A stretch of DNA of 64,000 nucleotides, from assembly GCA_016280595.1 (NCBI GenBank), contig JAEEHB010000002.1, positions 1 through 64,000 of the forward strand, in the 5' to 3' direction. Every line of letters starts with the position of its first letter. Position 1 is the first letter of the stretch. Source of the DNA: Clostridiaceae bacterium (GTDB lineage: Bacteria; Bacillota; Clostridia; Oscillospirales; Acutalibacteraceae). This document shows, piece by piece, positions 38,324 to 47,790 of the stretch. The notes below the pieces were generated by a model. It was not told the origin of the DNA, searched no databases, and saw only the letters and a list, made by a program, of their open reading frames with translations. The position numbers were made by a program, and so were the translations under genes.

Positions 38324-39613
38324 TCAGTCAAAGCATCTGCGGATAACATCGATTATCACATCCTGCTGTGCGGGCGTGATTTTATTGTCGCTGGGCAGGC
38401 ACAGTCCTCTGCGGAAGATATCCGCGCCGGCATCGCGGAAAGCGGTGCTCTTGATGTAAGCGTTGCTCTTTGCCCTGCCTTCGCCCGAGGCGGTGACGAA
38501 CTGATGCATCCTGTAAATCGGCTGAAGGTGCATAGGTTTCCATATGGGTCTGCCTTCGGCATTGATATACGCGAGCGCTTCCAGTATTTCGGCGGGGCAG
38601 GATTTGCCGCTTTCGGGCACATAGAGCGCCTCGTTGTCGGAGCGCACCGTTTTGCACATAGCGTCTTCGTCTATTATCATACAGCTCAGCCAGTAGTTGG
38701 CTTCACACTCGCTCTCATTGACCGGATTCATTTTTACGGGAAGGCCCTCAAAGCCTTTCTTGTATCTTTCGTAGAGGGTTTTCTTCTGAGCGATATGCTC
38801 GCCGAGATACGGCAGCTGACCTCTCACAACGCCCGCGACTATGTTTGACATCCTGTAGTTGAAGCCGAGTTCCTCGTGCTGATACCAGGGGGCGTCCTCG
38901 CGGCTCTGCGTGCTCCACTTGCGTATTTTTTCTGCGTCGTCACCGCTGTCGGTGAGAATCATTCCTCCGGTGGAGCCGGTCACTATTTTGTTGCCGTTAA
39001 ATGAAATAACCGAAGCGTCGCCGAAGCAGCCCGTCTGCACGCCTTTGAATGACGCGCCGAAAGACTCGGCAGCATCCTCAACTATCAAAGCGCCGTGCTT
39101 TTGAGCGACGGCTTTGATCTTATCCATCTTTGCGGGCGTGCCGTAAAGGTGAGCGGCAACAATCAGTTTAACATCCGGATAAATCTCAAACGCCTTTTCG
39201 AGCGCCTCGGGGCACATATTCCAGGTGTCGTATTCGGTGTCAATGAAAACAGCCTCTCCGCCTTCGTACGCCACGGGATTTACCGTTGCGCTGAAAGTAA
39301 GGTCGCTGCAGAATACCTTTTTGCCTTCGAGCGAGCCGTGACCCGCGCGCGGTCTGCCGTAAAGTTTTTCCGCGCAGAGTTTCACGGCAAGGTGAAGCGC
39401 GGCTGTGCCCGATGAGAGCCCGACCGCGTATTTTCTGCCCGTGATTTCCGCAGCCATACGCTCAACTTCATTTATGTTTGCGCCTACTGTTGAAACCCAG
39501 TTTGTGGAAATAGCCTCGTCAACCCATTTCTGCTCATCGCCGTGCATCGTGGGGGAAGCAAGCCATATTCTTTTTTCAAACGGAGTGAAGTTTTTAACAG
39601 AATCTTTTATCAT
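38324..39613 (-). CDS. DegT/DnrJ/EryC1/StrS aminotransferase (PglE-like)
   Basis: VGLSSGTAALHLAVK; VEDAAESFGASFKG; FNGNKIVTGSTGGMI; LGFNYRMSNIVAGVVRGQL. Confidence 0.92.
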   Translation of the reverse strand: MIKDSVKNFTPFEKRIWLASPTMHGDEQKWVDEAISTNWVSTVGANINEVERMAAEITGRKYAVGLSSGTAALHLAVKLCAEKLYGRPRAGHGSLEGKKVFCSDLTFSATVNPVAYEGGEAVFIDTEYDTWNMCPEALEKAFEIYPDVKLIVAAHLYGTPAKMDKIKAVAQKHGALIVEDAAESFGASFKGVQTGCFGDASVISFNGNKIVTGSTGGMILTDSGDDAEKIRKWSTQSREDAPWYQHEELGFNYRMSNIVAGVVRGQLPYLGEHIAQKKTLYERYKKGFEGLPVKMNPVNESECEANYWLSCMIIDEDAMCKTVRSDNEALYVPESGKSCPAEILEALAYINAEGRPIWKPMHLQPIYRMHQFVTASGEGRAKSNAYIKSTAFRDAGADIFRRGLCLPSDNKITPAQQDVIIDVIRRCFD

Positions 39614-39637
39614 ACTTGCACCTTCCGGTATTATCGG

Positions 39638-41650
39638 TTAAGAATTGTCTGCGGGGTGGTAGGTGTCAACAATATCCATTACGAGTTCACGGATGTTGTC
39701 GCTGTTTTCAAAAGCGGCAGTGAGAAGGTCAGAGAGTTTTGCGAGAAATTCGTCAATATCAAACGCGATCGGGTTGCCGATATGGATGAGATTGTTGGGC
39801 GTGGTTTTAAGCCCTTCCTCGCTCATCAGTTTTTCTTCATACAGTTTTTCGCCGGGGCGAAGGCCGGTGTATTCAATCTTCACGTCAACATCCGGGCGAA
39901 GTCCGCTAAGTTTAATGAGGTTACGCGCAAGGGTATCAATCTTCACGGGCTCTCCCATATCGAGCACAAAGATTTCTCCGCCCTTTGCGTAAGTGCCCGC
40001 CTCAAGCACAAGGCTGACCGCTTCGGGTATTGTCATAAAGTAGCGGATAATGTCCTTATGTGTAACGGTAACCACTCTCGTGGTTTCAATCTGCTTTTTG
40101 AAAAGAGGAATAACGGAGCCGTTGCTTCCGAGCACGTTGCCGAATCTCACCGCGACAAATTCGGTTTTGACTCGGCTGCCGGAGTCACCTTCGACGGGCG
40201 AGGGAAGAAAGACGCCCGGAGTGTCTCCGTCTTCCATGTGAGAGCGAAGCACGGGAATTTCGTTTTCTTTGTTTTCTTTGATTTTCTGGTCAAACGCCTG
40301 GATAATCATTTCGCAGATGCGTTTGCTCGCGCCCATAATGTTGGTCGGGTTAACTGCCTTGTCTGTGCTTATGAGCACAAAGCGCTGCACTCCGTTCATC
40401 ATCGCGGCGTAAGCGGTTTTATATGTGCCGAACACATTGTTCTTGATTGCTTCGTTGGGGCTGTCTTCCATAAGGGGCACATGCTTGTGAGCGGCGGCGT
40501 GATAAACTATGTCCGGCTTATACCGTGCAAACAGTTCGTTCAGCCTTCTGCTGTCGCGCACCGAGCCGATTTCCACAGCGAGGTTGAGTTCGGGATGAGT
40601 GCGTTTTAATTCCTGCTGAATATCGTAAGCGTTGTTTTCGTAAACGTCGTAAATGAGAAGCAGGGCGGGGGAGTGATTTGCCACCTGACGGCAGAGTTCG
40701 CTGCCTATGCTTCCGCCGCCTCCGGTGACGAGAATTCTTTTGCCCTTTATGTATTCGAATATTTCGCTCAGGTCAACCTTGACGGGCTCCCTGCCGAGCA
40801 GGTCGAGCACATCTACATTTCTCATCTGAGACACATTGACCTCGCCGTTAACGAGCTGATACATTGCGGGCAGGTTTTTAAGTTCGCATCCCGTCTCCTT
40901 GCATATGTCAAGGATTGCTCTTAAATCTTCATACTTTGCGCTCGGTATGGCAACATAGATTTTGTCTATGTGATATTTCTTGCAGTAGTGAATTATGTCG
41001 TAACGGTCGCCAACGACTTTTACGCCGTCAATGAATCTCCCTTTTTTGTTCGGATTGTCATCAATCAGGCAGCAGACTCTGCCGTTGACTCTGTCGGAGG
41101 TTTTGATATCCCTGAGAATCATCTGCCCCGCGCTTCCGCAGCCCACAATCATTATTCTCGGGCCGCCGGAGGATTCCGCCATTGCGTTTTTGAAAAACAG
41201 CAGGGCCTTGTAGCCGAATCGCGCGCCGACAATCAGCACATACTGGAATACCGCTCCGAAAATATAATAGGAAAACGGCATTCTCATTCTGCCGAAGCCG
41301 TAGAAGATAAACGGCATAATCAGCAGGGAGTGAATAACGCTTGTAAGTACGCAGGCGACTGACGAGTAGGCAAGTTCATAATATCCGGCGTAACGCCACA
41401 TCATATTGTAGAGTTTGAATGCGGCAAATACGATTACGCAGATTACGGAGTAGAAGGGCGCAAAGCGCTGGAAGGAAGTGAGATATGAAACGGGTATGAA
41501 GGAATAGCGCAGGTCAAAGCGCAGTAAGAGCGCGGCAAAGTATGAGATATTGACCGCCAGTGCGTCGTAAATAACGAGCAGGGCGGCAACTTTCTGCCAG
41601 TGTTCAAGCGGGAATAATCCCTTCTTTTGTTTTTTATCCGTTTGTTTCAC
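39638..41650 (-). CDS. Membrane-anchored polysaccharide biosynthesis NDP-sugar 4,6-dehydratase (CapD/PglF/WbpM-like)
   Basis: N-terminal TM domain, MIVGCGSAGQMILRD, LVTGGGGSIGSELCRQV, YHAAAHKHVPLMEDSPNEAIKNNVFGT, ISTDKAVNPTNIMGASKRI, VRFGNVLGSNGSVIPLFKKQI. Confidence 0.93.
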   Translation of the reverse strand: MKQTDKKQKKGLFPLEHWQKVAALLVIYDALAVNISYFAALLLRFDLRYSFIPVSYLTSFQRFAPFYSVICVIVFAAFKLYNMMWRYAGYYELAYSSVACVLTSVIHSLLIMPFIFYGFGRMRMPFSYYIFGAVFQYVLIVGARFGYKALLFFKNAMAESSGGPRIMIVGCGSAGQMILRDIKTSDRVNGRVCCLIDDNPNKKGRFIDGVKVVGDRYDIIHYCKKYHIDKIYVAIPSAKYEDLRAILDICKETGCELKNLPAMYQLVNGEVNVSQMRNVDVLDLLGREPVKVDLSEIFEYIKGKRILVTGGGGSIGSELCRQVANHSPALLLIYDVYENNAYDIQQELKRTHPELNLAVEIGSVRDSRRLNELFARYKPDIVYHAAAHKHVPLMEDSPNEAIKNNVFGTYKTAYAAMMNGVQRFVLISTDKAVNPTNIMGASKRICEMIIQAFDQKIKENKENEIPVLRSHMEDGDTPGVFLPSPVEGDSGSRVKTEFVAVRFGNVLGSNGSVIPLFKKQIETTRVVTVTHKDIIRYFMTIPEAVSLVLEAGTYAKGGEIFVLDMGEPVKIDTLARNLIKLSGLRPDVDVKIEYTGLRPGEKLYEEKLMSEEGLKTTPNNLIHIGNPIAFDIDEFLAKLSDLLTAAFENSDNIRELVMDIVDTYHPADNS

Positions 41651-41695
41651 TTCTATCCTTCTTCCGTAAGTTGTTTTATCGATTGAGCAGGACGG

Positions 41696-42433
41696 TTATT
41701 CCGCTTTACCCGCTTTTTTAAGCAGGGCGCAGAGCATATCCGGCTGCCTTGTGGTTATGTTATCGGGCTTCATACCGAGCACATACCGTGCTTTCATTTT
41801 TGTATTGACTGTCCATACGGACGCGAGCAGGGAGTGCCTGTGCATTTCGCGGCAGAGCGACGCGCTCGCGCTGCTGTGATTGAGGTTGATGCCGATTGCT
41901 CCCGCTTTTTCAACCTTGTCGGCTGCGGCTTTCACGGAATTGATGCCGCTGAGATTGAGGTAATAGGGGATGCCGGGCGCTTTTTCCTTAACATCGGGCA
42001 CAAAATTTTCGCCCACACCCGTGAAGAATATCTGAGAGAGTACGCCCGTTTCTTCGGCAAGAGGCTTCACGGTTTCGAGATGCTCGGTGCTTTTTACATC
42101 CACATTTGCTTTTATGCCGGGATGCTTTGCGAGAAATTCAAATGCCTCTCGCAGTGTAACGCAGTTATCATCAGGCGCGGGTTTGTTATGCGAAAGAACC
42201 GGCTCACCTTCGGCGGTATAGTTGAGGTCAAACTCCACAATGTCCGCCCCCGCGTTTATACCCGCCTCCATCGCCTCAAGGGAATTGTCGGGAAGACCCA
42301 TACAGCCGGAGTGCGCAGTCACGGTGAAACCGTCTCTTGTTACGGTCTTTCTGAAAAACAGTTTGTAGATTATAGATGCCGCCGCAAAGAGTATCGCGGC
42401 GCAAAGAACGGTAACGGCAATTATGTAGCCCAT
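41696..42433 (-). CDS. Glycerophosphodiester phosphodiesterase family protein
   Basis: TAHSGCMGLPDNSLEAMEAGINAGADIVEFDLNYTAEGEPVLSHN; N-terminal TM. Confidence 0.9.
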   Translation of the reverse strand: MGYIIAVTVLCAAILFAAASIIYKLFFRKTVTRDGFTVTAHSGCMGLPDNSLEAMEAGINAGADIVEFDLNYTAEGEPVLSHNKPAPDDNCVTLREAFEFLAKHPGIKANVDVKSTEHLETVKPLAEETGVLSQIFFTGVGENFVPDVKEKAPGIPYYLNLSGINSVKAAADKVEKAGAIGINLNHSSASASLCREMHRHSLLASVWTVNTKMKARYVLGMKPDNITTRQPDMLCALLKKAGKAE

Positions 42434-42444
42434 TGCAATCCCTC

Positions 42445-43368
42445 TCAGTTTTCAAATTTAAGCAGGGCGAATATCGGGAAATGATCGCTTGAATACGCTC
42501 CGTCGTAGGTGTCGGTGATAACTTTGTATTCGAGAGCGGTAAGCCCCTGTTTTGAAATCATGAAGTAGTCTATCCTGCCGCGCTCAAGTGCTTTGCCCCA
42601 GTTCTGATATGTGCAGGAGTCGCGCATCGTTTCGGGGGCGATGACCGCCGCGTCGTTGAAGATTTCGGTGGCACAGTTGTAGGTAGTGCTGCCTTCGCCG
42701 GCGTTGAAGTCTCCCATGAGAACTGCAGGCAGAGAGCCGAACTCCTCGATTTTCCGGAGGATGAGTTTTATGCCGTTGATTCTCGCTTCTTCACTCTCAT
42801 TGTCGAGATGAAAGTTGAACACCACGAAACGGTTTGCGTTTTCTTTTGTTTCGAGTATGGTGTAACTGCAGATTCTGTAGCATCCGGAATCCCAGTCTTT
42901 GCTCATCACATCCGGAGTTTCCGAGAGCCAGAATGAGCCGTCCTCAATAAGCGAATAGAGTTTCGTGTTGTAAAACACGGGGCAGGATTCGGAGTTATAA
43001 GCAGTGTCGCGGTAGGTGATTACCGAATCATAATCGGGCAGGCAGTCGCAGATGTAACTGTACTGCCATCTTGTCACTTCCTGAAACCCGATTATTCCGG
43101 GCGCGGTATTCTCTATGCCTTCGAGCACGTAATTCGCTCTGTAAAACCAGCTTTTCTTTCCGGTGTCAAGAGGATTTACGCATCTCACATTGCAGCTCAT
43201 CACCCTGATTTCATCCGCTTCGGCTTCATATACTTTCTCGACGGAGTATTCTTTCTTCTCGGAGAGGTATCTCGGATAGTAAACCGCCATGGGCAGACAT
43301 CCGATTATCACCGCCACCGCAAGAAAAAACGAAACAACCGAGTCTTTGATTGTGCCTGTATTATTCAT
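42445..43368 (-). CDS. Endonuclease/exonuclease/phosphatase family protein, membrane-anchored
   Basis: IRVMSCNVRCVN; GIIGFQEVTRWQ; LMGDFNAGEGS; SSDHFPIFALL. Confidence 0.88.
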   Translation of the reverse strand: MNNTGTIKDSVVSFFLAVAVIIGCLPMAVYYPRYLSEKKEYSVEKVYEAEADEIRVMSCNVRCVNPLDTGKKSWFYRANYVLEGIENTAPGIIGFQEVTRWQYSYICDCLPDYDSVITYRDTAYNSESCPVFYNTKLYSLIEDGSFWLSETPDVMSKDWDSGCYRICSYTILETKENANRFVVFNFHLDNESEEARINGIKLILRKIEEFGSLPAVLMGDFNAGEGSTTYNCATEIFNDAAVIAPETMRDSCTYQNWGKALERGRIDYFMISKQGLTALEYKVITDTYDGAYSSDHFPIFALLKFEN

Positions 43369-43454
43369 AATATTTCCCCGTATATTCTTTTAATCGTGAC
43401 AGCTATTATATACCCGCTCGCGCCCGCGGTCAATAAATAAAATAATATTAGTAT

Positions 43455-43483
43455 TGATTTTCAAAAAATTTTATACTATAATC
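43455..43483 (+). promoter_or_regulatory. SigA-type promoter TTGATT-17-TATAAT
   Basis: -35 43455-43460, -10 43478-43483, ahead of the ATG at 43529. Confidence 0.7.
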
Positions 43484-43528
43484 TAATGTGGTTTTTTATG
43501 ACTTCATTTGCGAGAAAGGAACATCACA

Positions 43529-44617
43529 ATGTCTTTTTCACTCGAAAAATATGTTGCCCCGGATTTCACATCCGCCGTTTTTGAAAACTCACCCGACGCG
43601 GTGCTTCGTCCGTCACCCAAAGACGGAGTCGCGCCCGATAATTATCACGCGACCAGCATCTATCCCGAGTATTTCAAGATAAACGGGCAGTGGCTGCTTG
43701 CAGAGGAGAGCAGGATGGACTGCGTGCCCGTATATGAAAACGGACGCATTTCCGTTAAGGAATTCCGCCGCCTCAAAGCGGGCGACCTTGTTGTCTGCGG
43801 CAGGACGGAGCGCGCCGAAGAGGGCATTTTCCTTTATGCCGACGGCTTCCCGGGCGAAGATACGGAAAAGGAAACCTTTGCTTTCAGGCAGGGGCACTCG
43901 AGGGAAACATCTTTTTCGCGCGACTATGATGAACTCTATGAACTGCTGAAACACGAAAAGGAAAACGGCAAGATAGTATGGGTTATGGGCCCCGCTTTTT
44001 CGTTTGACCACGATGCGAGAGACGCTTTTTCAAGAGTGATCGCGGGCGGCTACGCCCACGCCGTGCTTGCGGGCAATGCCCTCGCTACGCACGACCTTGA
44101 GGGCGCTTATCTCAAAACCGCGCTCGGGCAGAATATCTACACACAGAAAAATCAGCCGCTCGGCCATTACAACCATATCGACACCCTCAACAGAATCCGC
44201 TATTACGGCTCTGTATCCGAATTCATAAAAAATGAAAACATAGATAACGGCATTATATACAGCTGTGAGAAATACGGCGTGCCCTATGTGCTCGCGGGCT
44301 CAATTCGTGACGACGGCCCGATTCCCTGCGTTTACGGCGATGCTTATGCCGCGCAGGACGCAATGAGAGCCGTGATAAAGGACGCTACAACCGTTATCTG
44401 CATGGCAACCATGCTTCACTCCATAGCGGTCGGAAATATGACGCCGTCATTCAGGGTGACCAAAGACGGCACAGTCAGAAAAGTCTATTTCTACTGCGTT
44501 GATATTTCCGAATTCACGGTGAACAAACTCACCGACAGAGGAAGTCTGAGTTCAAGAGGAATAGTCACCAACGCTCAGGACTTCATAGTCAATATAGCAA
44601 ACGGTCTAGGATTATAA
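43529..44617 (+). CDS. Ornithine cyclodeaminase, LOR/SDH (TIGR00300)-type homologue
   Basis: GGYAHAVLAGNALATHDLEGAYLKTALGQNIYT; GIIYSCEKYGVPYVLAGSIRDDGPIP; VICMATMLHSIAVGNMTPS; NKLTDRGSLSSRGIVTNAQDFIVNI, recognised from the archaeal/cyanobacterial OCD (AgrE C-terminal) family. Confidence 0.85.
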   Translation: MSFSLEKYVAPDFTSAVFENSPDAVLRPSPKDGVAPDNYHATSIYPEYFKINGQWLLAEESRMDCVPVYENGRISVKEFRRLKAGDLVVCGRTERAEEGIFLYADGFPGEDTEKETFAFRQGHSRETSFSRDYDELYELLKHEKENGKIVWVMGPAFSFDHDARDAFSRVIAGGYAHAVLAGNALATHDLEGAYLKTALGQNIYTQKNQPLGHYNHIDTLNRIRYYGSVSEFIKNENIDNGIIYSCEKYGVPYVLAGSIRDDGPIPCVYGDAYAAQDAMRAVIKDATTVICMATMLHSIAVGNMTPSFRVTKDGTVRKVYFYCVDISEFTVNKLTDRGSLSSRGIVTNAQDFIVNIANGLGL

Positions 44618-44634
44618 CTTACGGAGGAATTAAA

Positions 44635-46272
44635 ATGTCTGCAAAGATTTACGGCTCGGGCAACAAGCCTCTTAAAATCCAGTTTATCACCGATGTGCAC
44701 TATTACTCACGCGAAAACGGCACCGAAGGCGCCGCCTATGATAAGGAAGAGGCAAAGAGCCAGATAGTAATAAAAGACAGTGACATCGTAATAAAGAGAG
44801 CGTTTGATATGCTCTGTGAGGATACCTCAACCGATATAGTTGTTCTTTCGGGCGATACCACGAGAAACGGCGAATATAACTCCCACGCCGGCATAATCGA
44901 ACTGCTCCGCTCTCTCAAAGCGCGCGGCAAGCAGGTCTATGTGATTACCGCCACCCACGATTACAGGGGAGGCGGCGAAGGTGTAGGATTCAAAGGCGAC
45001 GAAAGAATAAAAGTTCCCGCCGTGAGCGACAGGCAGGAACTCTGGGATATGTATTATGAATTCGGCCCCGAGCAGGCGATTGCCACTCACAGAGAGTCGC
45101 TCTCATATGTGGTGCAGCTCGCTCCCGGCTACCGTCTGTTTGCACTTAATGACGATACAAATATGAAACAGGAGGGCGGCGGCTCGGGCTACCCCGATTC
45201 CTGTATGGAATGGATTAAAGAGCAGCTCGAGGACGCGAAGAAAAACGATCAGTTTGTTATCGCGATGACTCACCATCCGATGATTTCCCCCTCACCGTTT
45301 TATTCGATAATCGGCAGCGGCGATATGCAGAAAAATCACGAGACAACCCGTGAAATCTTTGCGGACGCAGGTCTTTCCTGTATGCTTACGGGCCATACTC
45401 ATATCCATAATATCGGCTATATCACCACCGCGAAAGGCAACAGGTTTTATGATATTTCGTGCAGCGCTCTTATCGGCTGCCCGCCCAACTACAGAAACGT
45501 GACCTTTGACCCCGCCAACGCTAAGGTTGAAGTGGAAACGGTCACCGTTACCGATGTGCCCGGCCTTAAAACCGAAAAGGGCGGCTTTGACAAATACATG
45601 GAAGACTTCTTCTTCGGTATGATTAAAAGAGTTGTCTGGGCAATGGGTTACGATATCGACAAACTTGCCGAGATGACTCCCGCTTTTTCAATACCGGGCG
45701 AGAAGGTCCGTAAACTCAGGGCAGTAATCAAGCCCGTCGGCAAATTCCTCAACAAACTCACTTTCAAAAAAATCTGGAGAGTGTGCAAAAAAGAATGCGG
45801 GCTCAAAAAAGCGGATATTGAGGATATAAAAGACAACAAGGTTGTTGACTTCATAGTTGAACTTGTCAAAAACCTTTACTGCGGCGATTCTCCCTATACT
45901 CCCGACACAAGGGAATACAAACTCACCTGCGGCTTCCTCAATGTGATTGACAGTTTTCTCGGCACAATCCATCTGCCGATTGGCAAATTTCTCAAGGGCG
46001 CGCAGAGTGTACGCTCACTTGTTGAGCCTCTCCTCTGGAAAGACGGCTATCCCGATGCCGCGGCAACCCTTCCGCTCTATCCTCTTTACGACGACGAAAA
46101 CCCCGCCCCCGCGGAAATGTTTGAGAAAAAGGAATTCACCGACACCGTAAAGAAGAGCAGAAAAGGTCCGCTTGTGCTGCTTATTATCATCCTTGCCGTG
46201 CTTATTCTGCTCGGCATACTCGCGGCAGTCATAGCGGGAATAATCGCTCTCATAATGCTTCTCATCCACTGA
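44635..46272 (+). CDS. Metallophosphoesterase with C-terminal TM anchor
   Basis: KIQFITDVHYYS; VLSGDTTRNGE; THDYRGG; THHPMISPS; LTGHTHIHN; C-terminal LVLLIIILAVLILLGILAAVIAGIIALIMLLIH. Confidence 0.85.
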   Translation: MSAKIYGSGNKPLKIQFITDVHYYSRENGTEGAAYDKEEAKSQIVIKDSDIVIKRAFDMLCEDTSTDIVVLSGDTTRNGEYNSHAGIIELLRSLKARGKQVYVITATHDYRGGGEGVGFKGDERIKVPAVSDRQELWDMYYEFGPEQAIATHRESLSYVVQLAPGYRLFALNDDTNMKQEGGGSGYPDSCMEWIKEQLEDAKKNDQFVIAMTHHPMISPSPFYSIIGSGDMQKNHETTREIFADAGLSCMLTGHTHIHNIGYITTAKGNRFYDISCSALIGCPPNYRNVTFDPANAKVEVETVTVTDVPGLKTEKGGFDKYMEDFFFGMIKRVVWAMGYDIDKLAEMTPAFSIPGEKVRKLRAVIKPVGKFLNKLTFKKIWRVCKKECGLKKADIEDIKDNKVVDFIVELVKNLYCGDSPYTPDTREYKLTCGFLNVIDSFLGTIHLPIGKFLKGAQSVRSLVEPLLWKDGYPDAAATLPLYPLYDDENPAPAEMFEKKEFTDTVKKSRKGPLVLLIIILAVLILLGILAAVIAGIIALIMLLIH

Positions 46273-46356
46273 CAGCGAAAGAGCGGCAATTATAAACCAC
46301 AGGCAATAAGGCACACACCGGCAAATACCGGCAAAGATATTTTTCGAGGCGTTACA

Positions 46357-47442
46357 ATGAAAAAACTTTTGGCATTCGCAATTATCATCGCACTTATCAT
46401 GACATCTTTTATCGCGGTCATTTCCCACGCACAGGACGACGAATTCTTTGAAGGAATGAACGTCGTTCAGAATTCTGAGGATGACGGCTCACGCGCTCAC
46501 GACATAGAGCCGCCTCAGGGCGAAAACCCGGACGGTGACAATGAAAATCCCGGCACCGGGCAGGAACCCGAAGAGCCGGGAAATGAAGATGACGGATATA
46601 TTCCCAAGAAAAAACTTCCCACATCCGAAGGCATAGAAGCGCTCAGGGGAGAGTTCGATTATTATCAGGGGCCGTATGTTTACGGTGTCAGAGCAAACGA
46701 CTACGCTCTGTTTGACCCGAGAGGGAAAAACGACACTCACAAGTATCCGCTTATCGTTTATGTTCACGGCGCGTTTCACGGTCTGCTTCGAGAGGGGCAG
46801 CTCAATGACAGCGACTTCCCTTACTGGGCATCGGAAGAGCTTCAGAGCCGTTTTGACGAGGGCGGAGCCTTCATAATGCTCCCGAGGTCAACCGGCGCGC
46901 TCACTTTCTGGGATCAGGGTCAGGTGCCGAGCCTCAAAGCGGCGATTGACGATGTTATCGCAAATGCGGGTGACAGCATTGATACAAGCAAAATAGTGAT
47001 TATGGGCTCATCCGACGGCGGAGCAATGGTCCGCAAGATGATTTGCCGTTACCCGACTTTCTTCTGCGGCGCGCTCACCCTTTGCCAGACAGGCTTCTAC
47101 TCGGGCTCGAACGCTCAGAAAACGGCGAATATACCCATCTGGCTCATCGCCTGCAAAAAGGATTTCTTTGTGCTCTATTCAATATTCCAGGTGCCTATGT
47201 GGAATACAATCAAGCGAAACACCAATGTACCCGAAATGTGCAGATTCACATCCCTTGCCGAACTCTATTATCCCGACGGCTCAAAGCCCACGAACACGCA
47301 CAATCTCGCGAGGGTGGCGTCATACGACCTTCAACTGATAGACGGCTCGGATTACCCGTATGCCGAAACGGTTGACGGCAACGGAAAGGTGCTCGACCTT
47401 CATGCGGGCAACGGCATTATCGCCTGGATAAACGAACTGTAA
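46357..47442 (+). CDS. Secreted alpha/beta hydrolase (esterase/depolymerase-like)
   Basis: Signal peptide; acidic Pro/Gly/Glu-rich linker; LIVYVHGAFHG oxyanion region; GSSDGG nucleophile elbow. Confidence 0.72.
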   Translation: MKKLLAFAIIIALIMTSFIAVISHAQDDEFFEGMNVVQNSEDDGSRAHDIEPPQGENPDGDNENPGTGQEPEEPGNEDDGYIPKKKLPTSEGIEALRGEFDYYQGPYVYGVRANDYALFDPRGKNDTHKYPLIVYVHGAFHGLLREGQLNDSDFPYWASEELQSRFDEGGAFIMLPRSTGALTFWDQGQVPSLKAAIDDVIANAGDSIDTSKIVIMGSSDGGAMVRKMICRYPTFFCGALTLCQTGFYSGSNAQKTANIPIWLIACKKDFFVLYSIFQVPMWNTIKRNTNVPEMCRFTSLAELYYPDGSKPTNTHNLARVASYDLQLIDGSDYPYAETVDGNGKVLDLHAGNGIIAWINEL

Positions 47443-47477
47443 TTACAATAGAATATCTGAAAAAAGCAAAAAAAATC

Positions 47478-47501
47478 GCCCCTTTTGGGGGCGTTTTTTT
47501 C
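47478..47501. terminator. Rho-independent terminator, probably bidirectional
   Basis: cgcccc-tttt-gggggcg stem flanked by A8 and T7 tracts. Confidence 0.85.
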
Positions 47502-47508
47502 GACTCAA

Positions 47509-47790
47509 TCAGGCCTCTTCCTGCTGAATCTTTGCAAAGCACTCGCTGCAGTAAACAGGTCTGTCCTCACGCGGCTTAAAGGGAACTTTTGCAACTCCAC
47601 CGCAGGAATCGCATGTTGCCTCAAACCATTCGCGCTCTCCGCGGGCAGCATTTTTGCGTGCGTCACGGCAGGCTTTGCAGCGCTGGGGCTCGTTTACGAA
47701 ACCCTTTTCAGCGTAGAATTCCTGTTCACCGGCGGTGAAAACGAATTCGTTTCCGCATTCCTTGCAGATGAGAGTTTTGTCTTCGTACAT
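47509..47790 (-). CDS. Small zinc-ribbon domain protein
   Basis: LICKECGNEFVFTAGEQEFYAEKGFVNEPQRCKACR and CDSCGG...YCSECF; ATG at 47790 with upstream gcgagg. Confidence 0.82.
   Translation of the reverse strand: MYEDKTLICKECGNEFVFTAGEQEFYAEKGFVNEPQRCKACRDARKNAARGEREWFEATCDSCGGVAKVPFKPREDRPVYCSECFAKIQQEEA

Noticed and set aside
39542-40609. 355-aa plus-strand ORF antisense to the CapD-type gene
   Set aside because: No domain motifs; fully opposite a strongly supported gene; long antisense frames are common here because of GC-biased codons.
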